From Oxytricha trifallax (lineage: Eukaryota; Ciliophora; Spirotrichea; Sporadotrichida; Oxytrichidae), in contig ARYC01017223.1 in NCBI GenBank assembly GCA_000711775.1, forward strand, positions 1 through 64,000: a stretch of 64,000 nt of DNA. Direction: 5' to 3'. The notes beneath the pieces are model-generated. The model had not been told where the DNA came from, made no database searches, and was given only the letters and a program-made list of their open reading frames with translations. Shown one piece after another: positions 24,840 through 35,647 of this stretch (its first letter is position 1; each line of letters begins with the position of its first letter). The position numbers were made by a program, and so were the translations under genes.

Positions 24840-25278
24840 ATTATGATTGTTTATTGCTAAGTTTATTGTGAAGAATTACTTAAAAGGAATATTGATAAGT
24901 ACAACACTTGTGACAATTGCCTATCTTTCTCGTTTTAAAACCTATAGAAACAGTCACTTACTAAAAGGTAAAAATACTCACATAAAGTGAATACTTTCAC
25001 TATTATTAGCACTCTATAACTTATCTTAAAATTATGATATAGCATAAATACTGGCGTCTGTGTTCGGAGTGCAATCCGCAGCTTATGGAATTATACCGAT
25101 TTTCTCAGCTTATATGTTCAATAAATAGATGCCTGCTTAGATCCTAACAGATGTGAACACTCAAGATTTTGGCAATAAATCCAATGAAAATGTAAATGAA
25201 TTGCTTGCAAAAATGTACTTGAAAGACTTATAGTTCATGCAAAGTAAAACTAACAGCAGTTCAAATCTATAAAATTGA
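24840..25278 (+). CDS. possible small membrane protein
   Basis: Two plus-strand coding pieces: around 24,870-24,990 (a hydrophobic helix GILISTTLVTIAYLS followed by basic residues) and 25,043-25,278 (ASVFGVQSAAYGIIPIFSAY, a second membrane helix, then a polar tail to TGA). The first piece is open in two frames, so the start and the IES between the pieces are not fixed. Possibly a small mitochondrial or ER membrane protein. Confidence 0.35.
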
Positions 25279-25442
25279 ACAAATTTCTAAACCAAATAAT
25301 AGTTATAGCTTCAATAGTAATATAAAGATCTTATGGATAAATGGAATTTGTACATGAGATGTTTTAAACATAAAATGTAAATACTTAAAATAAACCACAA
25401 ACAATTAAAATTTGTAAATACTTAAGTTGTTTATTAATCATA

Positions 25443-25586
25443 TCAATTTTGTGCAATCAACTTTATACTCTTAATTTTGTGCGAATTATCATAAATAGTT
25501 ATAAACTTAGCAAATTCCTTATCTTGTTTATTGCCGTTTTAGTAAGCTTCAAGTATGAAATAATTCAATGCCATTACTCTTCCCAT
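25443..25586 (-). CDS. small ORF, 47 residues
   Basis: ATG 25,584-25,586 to TGA 25,443-25,445, containing one TAA Gln codon: begins MGRVMALNYFILEAYQ. Complete but short; could be a first or single MDS of a small gene. Function unknown. Confidence 0.35.
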
Positions 25587-25920
25587 TTTAATTTATAATT
25601 TTATATTATAATCTCAGACTTTAAGTTCAAAGTATATTCTAAGAGTTGATTTAATTTTTCTATGAATTGACTTAATTGAGATATAACTTACATACAATTT
25701 TAGGTTGGAATGTGTTAAAATTTAAAAACAACTTTGAAAAAAAGCTACAATAACTTAAAAAGTTCAAATAACGTGATTAATTTGAAAATATAAAGAAAGG
25801 TTAATGAAAATAAAACGATGAATAAATGATTAGAGTGGGTATTTTATATTAAAGTGAGGGGGAGATGATTGATAATTAGAATAATATTAAATATTATTAT
25901 TAAGATTTGAGTTAACTTAA

Positions 25921-26370
25921 GAATGAAGCTTTGCCTCTTCTCCTTTTCCCACTTTCACTCATTCGCATGAATTACTTAGTGGATCACAAGACTACTCATT
26001 TAATCGTGAGGAAGCTCAGATAACTCAGTGGCCAAGAGGGGTGGCAACTTGAGCTGGTCTGGCTTCGCAACATGGTCGAATTAAGAGCGTGTGAGTGAGT
26101 CTCATGAGTTCAGGAGGAGAGGTTGAAAGCTCGCATAATAAAGGAGCCTAACAGTCGAAAGGCTCGACTATCAATAAAGAAATAATACGAAACCATATAA
26201 TGTTATATGAATCTTTATTTCCATGAAAAGGCGTAAAATTATATATAAAATCATGCTCAATCTGAATCTACGAAGACGTTGTCGTAGTGTGGTGAAACTC
26301 TCCAGTACTCTGAGTGATAGTACTCTTAGGGGAAGTACTTCTTGTGGTATAAATAACAAACATTTTTTTA
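25921..26370. other. GC-richer island with competing small ORFs
   Basis: Composition is clearly coding-like. Plus strand: 25,967-26,098 (starts MNYLVDHKTTHLIVRK) and an ATG at 26,104 (MSSGGEVESSHNKGAQQ). Minus strand: a tyrosine-rich C-terminus at 26,255-26,365 (YHKKYFPQEYYHSEYW, then TGA), which I find the most protein-like. I cannot decide which are real; pieces of two genes may meet here. Confidence 0.35.
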
Positions 26371-26620
26371 ATTAATTTTTGCATTAATGTCTCTAGGATA
26401 ATTTAAAAATGTATAATAAAAAAATAAACTTGGAATATATTAAATTAGAAATGCAGTCATCTACTGTCAAAAGACTCTATGTAAAGTAAAATTAAGCTAA
26501 TCCAGTTAATTCGTAAGTAAATCTATATCATTTAATAATACTGTATCCACACTATCTCTTCATAACAAAAGTCTTAGTATTGTATAAATAGTAAAATTGT
26601 ATAGTGATTTGTTTCATGTG

Positions 26621-29293
26621 ATGCCCGAATCAAAAGAGCAAATTTTATCCAAAAACAAAAACGCAGATTTAATAAAAAGCAGAGGGACATCACCACTTTA
26701 AATTGAAGAAAAACGCATGTCTACCACTAACTTTGATAATAATAATTTTAACAATGCTTGAAACAGGCCATAAAGTGCGTAAGTTACCAATTTAATGCAG
26801 AGAGGAATTGCCAATAGTAATAGTAAGAAATATCTCATAAAAGAGGGAGGAGGGTAATAATTTAGTGGATGGGGCAATGTCATCAATTAAAAAGTTTTAA
26901 ATGGGAAAAATCACTAGCAATAATCTGAGTCTTAAACTAAGATTTCTAGGTTAAATAGGGATTCACAGTTTTCACCATAAAATGGCTCCTCTGTATATTT
27001 TAGAGACTATTATTTATAGCATATGTTTGATATGTGTGCATGTAACATATGCCAATTAAAAATGTATTAAGCAATCGCCATGGAAATCCAAATTTATAAA
27101 ATAGTAGAAAATATAATCGACCTCAGACTGCTCTAAGCCCTTAAAAATCACAACAGCCTTTTGATTCATCATCCTACTCGAATCATAACTAGCAACTAGT
27201 CATCCAACCTATGCTATAAAGAATGATGGAGTAAATTAAAGTGGTAAAAGAATTTGCAAAGAGCTAAAGTGGCCAAGATTACATAAAGAAATTGCACTTA
27301 AAACACTTGAAAGATAGCGAGATGCCCAAGGAACCTAAGTTTGTTAATATATCTAAGAATGTGAGCAGAAATCTTAACAATATCATATAAGATCCGAAAG
27401 CTGCAGCATCACTAGCTAGCAACAAAATGATTGATGATATATAGAATCGAATTAAAAATTTCAACCAGTCTTCTACCGTGTAAAATCTCAATTCAGCTGG
27501 AAGTTTGAATACAGCTGAACAGTAAAGAAAATTCAAATTTGGAATAGGACTGACTCATTTAAGAAAGTAAAGTGACAAGGATTCAAAGCGAGTTAACAAG
27601 AATGATGAAAGTGATGATGCAATGCCTGGGGTTCAAGGTAAACTTATGATTAATTATACCAGCATGAAATCTCTGAATACTAATAACTAGAATCACTTAC
27701 ACTAGAAAATGTCTGCCTAATCATAAATTACTGAGTAAAAATAACTTTTTAAAAATACACTTGACGATGGGCTGTAAAAACATACAATAGATTTCAGAAT
27801 CAATAAGCCTAGAAAATAGGGCTAAATTAATCATAATAATTAGTACATTTACCCTAGTAAAATAAACATAGATCATTCAATTTTAGATGACAGCGACATT
27901 TCTGATGAACTTATGAATTAATAACAGAAATCAAATGAAAACAATTAATCTTCTCAGAATAGATAATTAGATCAAATTTAGAATCAAATAAACAATAGAT
28001 CCTTCACAAACATATATGGAGATGACAAAGATCAGGACAATTTAAATCTGTCATCTTCATTAGCTTAGCATAACTATAATCGAAGTGCAACTTCTATGAA
28101 TATTTTACAAAGATCCAGTACTTTTCATCAACTCGAGGAAAGCAAGAAGAATCGAGTAATTATTCAAAGCAAAATTCAGATTCAAAATGGAGAGACAAAA
28201 CTGCTAAACATTTAATATTAAAAAGCTGATACTATGACTTTCTCAAATATGAATAACAACACAGAGACATACCCTAATGGGAATTATGATTTCTTAGGGG
28301 GGACAGGGACTTAAACTCTAAATCATATGGAAACCCCTGAACTAAGCAGAGGTCTCTCCTTTATAAATAAATTAGACACCGAGGATACTTTAAATATGAA
28401 TCTACTGACCACTAATACCAAGCGAAATGCCTGCATTTAATCATCAAATAATTTGATGGAATAGAATAAAGATAATCATAAAACTGGATTGAATGGGAAC
28501 AATCAATATCTATATAGGCAAACTTCAAATAACAAGATAAATTAATAGAAAAGGCCATTTACTCCAGAGAAATGGGCTATTCAACAAGCCATTATGATTA
28601 ATTTTTCAGAGTAAAACTTGCAAACCATATTGAAGAATTGTCAACCCAGTTTATATCAAAATCGTGATGTTTATTATATTTTATATAAACTCTTCTTATA
28701 GCATATACTTTCTAATAAAATGTGATAGGAGAGTATTCAAAGTGATGAGAAATGAAAAGCAGCAATCATAAATTAATTTGGATTAGAAATAAAATCAAGA
28801 GAAACCTAGTAAAAACCGAATATAACTAAGCTTATATGATAAACCAGAATTCATCATTAATGGAAAGCTCTAAATTGACAGTAAGGGTAGAGCAATTGAG
28901 AAAAGTAAAGTTGCTTGCGATAATTTAAAAAAATAATGTTCATTTAAACCAATTTTATAAATAATTAATTAAATGTAATTTTATAATAATCCTACAAAGT
29001 AGGATAACAATTAAAACCCCAAAGCCCAAAAGAAAAGCAGAAACAGATTAATAAATTCACAGAGACATTACTCAGCTGCTATCCACATTTCAAATAAAAA
29101 CTCTTAATCCCCTTTCACTAAGAGACCTAAAAGCAAATTAAAGCATAAACTTGTAGATATTAATAGCAGTTCCAGTAAATATTTGTTAAGTAGGGGAGGA
29201 ACAGCAGAGAAAGTAGTTGAGATTATTGATGAAAGTGGGACTAATCGAATCATTAACATTTAAAATTTGGATTAAAGTCCAGTACCTAATTGA
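26621..29293 (+). CDS. long Gln/Asn/Ser-rich protein of unknown function
   Basis: ATG 26,621 (MPESKEQILSKNKNAD), TGA 29,291. Nearly the whole 2.6 kb is one plus-strand reading once TAA/TAG are Gln. Pieces include SSVYFRDYYLQHMPIKN across pointer CATATG, MEQIKVVKEFAKSQSG, FGIGLTHLRKQSDK, a long low-complexity centre, PEKWAIQQAIMINFSEQN, CDRRVFKVMRNEK and a basic C-terminus ending E-I-I-D-E-S-G-T-N-R. IESs: 27,026-27,045 (CATATG); very small candidates at 26,750-26,765 (AACA, 12-bp period, carries the only in-frame TGA there) and 28,674-28,686 (TTATAT, 7-bp period, corrects the frame); one more near 28,935-28,980 is unresolved. No domain recognised; likely intrinsically disordered. Confidence 0.65.
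27026..27045. other. IES, pointer CATATG
   Basis: 20 bp between CATATG at 27,020-27,025 and 27,046-27,051. Excision fuses the upstream and downstream coding blocks in frame. Confidence 0.75.
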
Positions 29294-29464
29294 CCATATA
29301 AAATATAGTAGTTACGGTCTTTATTCAAAGAGAATATATCGAATAATCATTAAAATAATCAATTAATTAAAAAAGTGGAATAAAACTTTACAATTATTAT
29401 AAATCACTTCTAATCCATTTCAAATCATTTAAAAAGAAGAAGATTCTCAATTTTCTTATGAATT

Positions 29465-29650
29465 ATTTCTTGTGGTAGGCGAAGAAGGAGTTAAGTTGGA
29501 TGCACTGCTTGAAGTACTCGACTGCCTCCATGCATCTGATTTGCTTTAAGAAATCGAAGTATCCGTAGACGTTGATGCAGGCGCGGATGAGTCTGTGCCA
29601 GTGCACACACTGCAACTTAATGTTGTTACTCCTGACTTGAATAATGGATA
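29465..29650 (-). CDS. orphan coding segment (MDS), gene unknown
   Basis: GC-rich minus-strand block reading VHWHRLIRACINVYGYFDFL then CMEAVEYFKQCIQLNSFFAY, with no TGA inside. Flanks are AT-rich. The helix pattern resembles a TPR-like or scaffold repeat but I cannot name it. Start and stop lie outside the block, so it is probably one MDS of a split, possibly scrambled gene. Confidence 0.5.
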
Positions 29651-29679
29651 GAAGTTAATTCAAACTCATAAATATATGT

Positions 29680-29706
29680 ACTATATATATATATATATAT
29701 ATATGA
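29680..29706. repeat. TA dinucleotide repeat
   Basis: About twelve tandem TA units; simple-sequence DNA in a spacer. Confidence 0.9.
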
Positions 29707-29939
29707 GATGTTTACATAAATATACTAAAATTTAATAGTAAAGTAATGTTATTAAAAATTATGACATGAGTAAATAAATTGAGAAGAATTGTTGGTAAAA
29801 CAATATATATGGTTTAATGTATGGTCTCTTAATGGTATGCATATTAAAACCCCAATATTTTTAAGTAATTTTTCATTAAGTTTTTAAAATTATAAAATAT
29901 TTTAAAACGGAACTTCTAATTATTGACTTAAGTTGTGAT

Positions 29940-30221
29940 ATAAAATAGTTATTATCACATAAAACTAGAATGACATTAAAATCACTATTGATTTGAAGAA
30001 ATCCATTCATAAATAACTATCAGGAATTAATCCTTAGTTGTGCGAAGGACAAGCAAGAGGTAGAAAAACTAAAAAATAAATAAATAAGTTGGTTGATATA
30101 CTGAAGGAATTAAAAAAGTTAATGTACGACAAAGAAATTAGCAAGTACTATCCGACTTCGTAAACATTTTACGATCCTGAAAAGCCTTGTTCTTACAATC
30201 CTATCTAGAGACCAAGATGCT
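29940..30221 (+). CDS. C-terminal segment of an unknown small protein
   Basis: Open plus-strand frame without TGA until 30,219-30,221; the right two thirds (LVDILKELKKLMYDKEISKY, then a Pro/Tyr/Cys-rich tail) look coding. No in-frame ATG, so an upstream MDS is missing or distant. Confidence 0.4.
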
Positions 30222-30717
30222 GATTTACTTTACAAAGCTCTAAAAATACTTAATTCTTTCATCATAAACCAAGACTCAGCAGAAACATTATGAACAAATG
30301 AGAAGAAAATCAGGGCATAAAACTGTAAGTGCAGTCATTATTTTAATAAAAAATTTACAGCTGATTAATGTTTACTAAAGGGACCCCAAGTTATGACATA
30401 TGACAAGATTAGACAGAGAGATTATTAAATATCATTTCTAAAGAAAATGTCAAAAAATAATTTTGTAAAGTTAATAAAAATTATAAGATAAGAAAATCAT
30501 ACTACTATAACCATATTTATATAATAAGAAAATAGGATAATGAAAAATTAATAGCATTTTAAATAATTAATTTACCATCATATTTATTAAGCAATATAAA
30601 AATACACAATAATTAAAATATATAATAGATAAATAAACCAAGAAGGAAAATATTATGACACGACTAATAAAACATCAATAAAAATCTATTAAAAACTTAA
30701 ATATAAGTTTAATTCAA
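30222..30717. other. AT-rich spacer
   Basis: No convincing frame after 30,330; short competing ORFs only. Confidence 0.45.
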
Positions 30718-31440
30718 TCAATCGAGTGAAGTTTATTTCGAAATCAAAAATACTTTTTAATCGATGGTTCTCAAGAAATAGTCATTGCTACGAACAAAAT
30801 CTCTCATTTATAATATTCAATCATCTAGTAAGTGTTGATGATAATTTCTACCACATAAAATTATTCAAATGCCTATCTTTCAAAATTCCCTAGTTTTTGA
30901 GAGCAATTTTCAATTTAATTTATAATTGCAACACCCTAAAATGAACTCTTCATAGAATCTTAAATCTGTTACTTATATTCATCGTAAAAGGGATGCCAAA
31001 TCGGAGCAAGTATTATTTATACTTTTCTTGCAAAACTCTAAAGTTTCAACCCTTTCTTTATTATACTTTGAAGTGCTTAAATTGTCAATATTGGTAATAT
31101 CGATAAGAAATTAATAAATACTAAAAAAATATATATATATTGATTTCAAGGTATTTAAGAAATTTATGGTAATAATCTGAAGGTAATTTTATTACCAACT
31201 ATTCCAGCATCTATGCTTCCGAAATTCAATTTTACTTAAAATAAATGTTAATTATGACATAAATATTAAATGACTATTTTCATGTTTAGTTAAATAAATA
31301 AGACATTTTTTTGAATATATTTATATATATTCAAAATAATCTTAATTACATTAATAATAAATATTATTTTAAGGGGTTTTTGATTCTCTCTAGACATCTC
31401 AAACTGGTTGAAGTCAAAATACTCGGGGAACACCTTCATC
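30718..31440 (-). CDS. unknown protein, three or more MDSs
   Basis: TGA at 30,718-30,720. Coding blocks in gene order: 31,440-31,365 (KVFPEYFDFNQFEMSRENQK), 31,120-30,845 (IILAPIWHPFYDEYKQQIQ, SMKSSFQGVAIINQIENCSQ) and 30,800-30,718 (RDFVRSNDYFLRTIDQKV). The last two join in frame at pointer ATGA, which removes a TGA-containing IES of about 21 bp near 30,806-30,830. Around 31,030-31,110 two frames are protein-like, so a further junction is there. A plus-strand reading of the same DNA from 30,655 is open but less convincing. No family recognised. Confidence 0.45.
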
Positions 31441-31730
31441 TTATCTTATATCTATTATTATATTTAATTAATTACACACTCAATTATTATATCATCTCAT
31501 TCCAATACTCTCTCTCACTCTTTTAAATTTTAATCATGAGATATATCAATTTATATTTAGTTATAGAATAAATCTGTAAAGCTTAAGTTACTTTGAATTA
31601 TTAGTTAAATAAATACATTGGTAAGCTATTATAATTTGATTTGATCTTGATCTTTAAATTTATTTTCATTAATTAGATTGATAAAATTACTATAGTATTA
31701 ATTTATTTATGACTTTTTTGACTTGCACAC
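31441..31730. other. AT-rich spacer
   Basis: No supported gene; separates two minus-strand genes. Confidence 0.5.
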
Positions 31731-33500
31731 TCATCTTTACTCATTTCCCAAGTTTTCTTTGAGATATTTATCCCCGAATGACACTTGCCTCTTTTAATTG
31801 ATATTTTGCTCAGATTTTGAATAAACTCCACTCTCATCTTTGAGTTTATCTTAATGCTAATGATTCTCTTGTTTCTGCTCTTCTTATTAGGAATTATTAT
31901 CTGCATCATTATCATCACTGTCCTCGTGCTTCACCTTGCTTGCCTTGAGTTCTGCGAGTTGAGCTGAATCTAGAACTTAAATTGAGATTTTACTGTGCTG
32001 CTTCCATTTCTTTTTGTCTCTCTTCCTTCGTGATCCACCATCGTTATTTGGGGAAAAAATCATACTTCATTTTTATATGAAAAATTCATACTTTATTTTT
32101 AGATTTAATTATACATAAAGTTATCTACATCCAATTCAGCATCATCATCACAAAACTCATCATCAAGCATATTCTTCACTCCATCTGCCTTCCTCTGAAC
32201 ATGACGTCGCTTTAAATAGTTTTAATTCCTTATAAATTAATATATAGTTAACAATCATTTTTAAATCGTTCGCTTTGATGACTTCCCAGAATTTAAAGTT
32301 GGATTTCTTAGCACTTTAAGTCCATTCACACCAACTCTATTTTAGTTCAATGCAACTTAATCCAACATATTTTCTAAAACATTGGCTTTGTTTATTTTAG
32401 CGTAGGATCCAAGGTGTTTTCTGTCTAGCAGGAAATATTCTTAGCTTTTACCAAGAATTTTTGTATCTTACAACACTGTATCTATCTCAAGAACTAATTT
32501 TCATAAAAAATACTTTAATAATGGAAAAAGGGGATTGTAAATAAGTTGATGCATTAATTTAATTAATGTTGTACCGACTACTGGATAAAACTGCCCTTAA
32601 TACCAAGTGAGTTTTTACTATCGATCCATTTTGAAACCTACCATTTCCTGCATAGTTTTTGCTCTATCTTCTTAGTGCAGTCGATTATTGAGTTTATCAA
32701 TACTCAAATCCCCTTAATTGTGACTCATATTTTTCACTCCTTCCTTGCTTATCTAATTTTTGAATAAATAATCAGCGAAATCTTGTGAAAACTGATACTT
32801 CATTTCATCTTTACTAATCACTTGCTCATGCCGATTTTCTTCATTATTTATGCTCTTCATATCAGATTTAAAGTGAAGCTGTCAATTTTAGATATCTCTA
32901 TCCTTGAATTTTGACACTAAATCGTTGATTTTAGTGTAGTCTACAACTATAACTTGCTCTTCCACGTCTTCCCAGTCATTCTCATAGTTCTCTTAATGTT
33001 TGTCACCGTTGTTTAATTTATCATCAATTCTATGCCGATCAGTTTAAATAAAACTTTACACATAGGATTTAATAATGAATCATTGTTAGGTTAAAATATT
33101 AACGCAGTTTGGTTAAGATTTGAGTGATTATTGGTATCTCATCGATTTTACTAGTTGCCATTTACTAGTAAACTATATGAAACTTGATCTTACTCAGTCA
33201 TCAGCATTTGAACATTATGTGCATTCGTATTGATTGAACTTTTTATCATGTCTGGACCAGCACTTCTTGATGGTGATGGCATCTTTAGAACAGTAGACTA
33301 TTTCATCATTTCATTCACTAATTAAAAATACGAAAAAACGAATTTTCTTTTATTTTTTTAATTGGCTGATTCTCATTTATCTTTCTATTGAAAAGGTGTT
33401 TTGGAAGTTAATCAGTCTAGTTATTACTGAATCTCATTTCTTTTCTAATATTTCTTCCTTGTGTCATGGTTGGCCCATCTGCTCTCCATCCAACAGCACT
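31731..33500 (-). CDS. unknown charged, Asn/Gln-rich protein
   Basis: TGA 31,731-31,733; probable start MTQGRNIRKEMRFSNN near 33,470. Blocks in order: SRSAGPDMIKSSINTNAHN; RHRIDDKLNNGDKHQENYEN; VEEQVIVVDYTKINDLVSKF joined by pointer GATAT to D-M-K-S-I-N-N-E; DFADYLFKNQISKEGVKNM; FLLDRKHLGSYAKINKANVL; RHVQRKADGVKNMLDDEF; SRRKRDKKKWKQHSK; KLKDESGVYSKSEQN. The GATAT IES (32,864-32,891) contains the in-frame TGA that otherwise interrupts the reading. Other junctions (about 32,060, 32,230, 32,560 and 33,060) are visible as frame changes. No domain recognised. Confidence 0.55.
32864..32891. other. IES, pointer GATAT (minus strand)
   Basis: 28 bp between copies at 32,859-32,863 and 32,892-32,896; 33-bp period, removes an in-frame TGA and keeps frame. 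Confidence 0.7.
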
Positions 33501-34079
33501 AATAATTACATTAAATAATATTTGCGGATATTAATTATTAAAGAATATTTTTATAAATTAATGAAACTATTGAAGAGTGAGGCAGGTGGTTGGAAAGTAT
33601 CTATTTGTTGAGTGATAGAGTTGTCTCCATTTTCACAATTTTAAAATATATGTTCTTATTAGTTACTTGTCTTTTCTTACATATTATTGTCAAAATATGT
33701 AATAATTACTATATACCACTTCATATACAGTAGTATATGTGTATTTTTGCAATATTAAATATATCGCAGGTTCAATTCCTATAAGACACTCGTTATTTAA
33801 AAATTAATTTAACCCAATTAAATCACTTCAAACGATTATTAATAATCAATTAATAAAATATTAAATCATAAATATAATTAAAGAATCATCACTGAGGGTT
33901 GTTAGTCGTATTTGTAATCAGTGTGTCTATTCTTTTCTCTATGTTACTTTTATATAAATTACAAATTTTTAATATGAAAATATTAATAATTTTAATATGA
34001 CTAATTTAAACATAATGTACTTACAAATAAAATGACAAGAATATCTATTACAAATTTTATTATGAGTATATTTTATGTA
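33501..34079. other. AT-rich spacer
   Basis: No coding frame supported. A GGTTCAATTCC motif near 33,770 was checked as a tRNA T-arm and rejected. Confidence 0.5.
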
Positions 34080-35647
34080 TATATAATTGTTTTATTACTT
34101 TGCCTCTCCTCTGCAGAGACAGTTTGTCGCTCTAGTGAGTGCATCCACTGAATGATTTCCTCGTTTTCCTTGCCAATTAAATCAAATAAGTTGTACACCT
34201 GATATACATTCAAGGCTATCATGCTCATATCCTGGTTAAATCTTGCTAGGTTCTCCAACCCCTACTCAGCATCTGCATCGCCCAAATTCTCATCTTATTC
34301 GATTATCTTACATTATATTAAATACTGTGTTTGGCAAATTTACTAAATTAATACTTAGGAAATTCAAATGATATTATATGATTAATTGATATTTTTTATT
34401 GATATCTCTTGGATAGAAGGAACTTAAACCTATGGAAGCTGCATATTATTATTAAAAACACTGAAATTATCGTTTTTCTTCTTCTCATAAGACTCCAAAG
34501 TAGACACTTTATTTCTGAATTTAAATTCCTTCTTTAGTTCCTCTACGTTCTTTTGTTGCTTAAATTTAGGAGATTAGTTGTTGTTTTCATGATTGTTTTG
34601 ATTGTTAAATAATTTAAATCATTCAAAGAGTAATATAAGGCTTCATATCAATTTAGACTTGGTGATAAATTGACAAATAATAAGAATCTTTTATTGTTAT
34701 CGTAGTCATTAATTTGAATATGAGGGATAGAGTTGTCCTAAAATCCTCGCTAGGTGTTTGGTGGTTGTTATCTATTGTTAATTTGCTGTAGATTAGAACT
34801 CTGATTGTTGCTTATAATATAAATCTCAATAAATACTAAATTTAAAATCATAGAATTGTATTTTAAAATGAAATGCATATGAATATAAAATATATATTTA
34901 CTTAAATCTAGCATAACTTAAACACATTTTGACCGTCTTTTTGTTTTAACCCCAGATAAATCATAATTTAATCAATATGTTTATTTAGCAAATTAAAAAT
35001 TTAATGGTTTTAATCTGTGACTGCAGCAAATTTGAAACGTTTTTGGTGAAGTCAGGCGCAGAATCAACATTTTGAAGCATTTTATTCATTCTCTATTTCT
35101 TCTTGAAAATTTAAGTTGCAGACTCTTGTGAGTTCTTGCTCTCTGAGGCTTTTCTGTGTTTCTTGAAAGCTTAGAAATTATTATTATCAAAATTGGATGA
35201 ACTGGGAATGGTTGATTTATCGTCATCTTATAATTTGGAAGCTACTCTTTAGCTATTATCGTCAGTCTACGGTCTCACTTATGAGCTGCTTTTCTCTAAA
35301 ATAGAATTCTAATAAAGTATTTTATAGTGTTTACTTTTCATCTTAGAGTAGGTATTGTCCTCCTCGTTTTCTTTCAAATTTGAAAAATCAAGCTTGAGAT
35401 CACCTTCTTTCTCTCTTTCAAATGGATCTTTCCCCTCATCAATCTTCTTCTCTTTTCCATTCATTCCCTAACAAAGATAATTGAAAAATCACAATAAAAT
35501 TACAAATTTTTGATTCATAGCTTGCTTTAAAAAGTTTGCTCCCTTATTACTCTAACCATAGACTGGTTGAACTTTACTAGCTTGATCTTTGTTCTTTTAA
35601 TGCAACTATTTCTTTGACTTAGCTTATTCAAAAATTAGCTAACGCAT
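34080..35647 (-). CDS. unknown Asn/Lys/Ser-rich protein
   Basis: ATG 35,645-35,647 (MRQLIFEQAKSKKQLHQK). Pointer ATGAAT joins F-L-K-Q-A-M-N to G-K-E-K-K-I-D-E in frame, removing IES 35,465-35,512. Later blocks: KLDFSNLKENEEDNTYSKMK, APDFTKNVSNLLQSQ, IPHIQINDYDNNKRF, NVEELKKEFKFRNKVSTLE and a helical C-terminus LENLARFNQDMSMIALNVYQ, NEEIIQWMHSLERQT at 34,080-34,260. IESs near 34,330-34,410, 34,600 and 34,830-35,010 are seen as frame breaks but not resolved. The C-terminal helices could mediate oligomerisation; otherwise no family recognised. The start overlaps the open 3' tail of the K+ channel gene on the same strand. Confidence 0.55.
35465..35512. other. IES, pointer ATGAAT (minus strand)
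   Basis: 48 bp between copies at 35,459-35,464 and 35,513-35,518; excision restores frame. Confidence 0.8.

Noticed and set aside
30655-30945. Plus-strand 96-codon ORF
   Set aside because: The minus strand over the same DNA gives a more protein-like sequence and two pieces that join at an ATGA pointer.
29848-31390. AAAACCCC near 29,850 and GGGGTTTT near 31,375 as ends of another telomere-tipped element
   Set aside because: No extended inverted repeat between the two ends; the right motif is inside a coding segment on the minus strand (E-N-Q-K-P-L).
33755-33795. tRNA-like T-arm (GGTTCAATTCC)
   Set aside because: The stem pairs poorly and no D-arm, anticodon arm or acceptor stem fits upstream.
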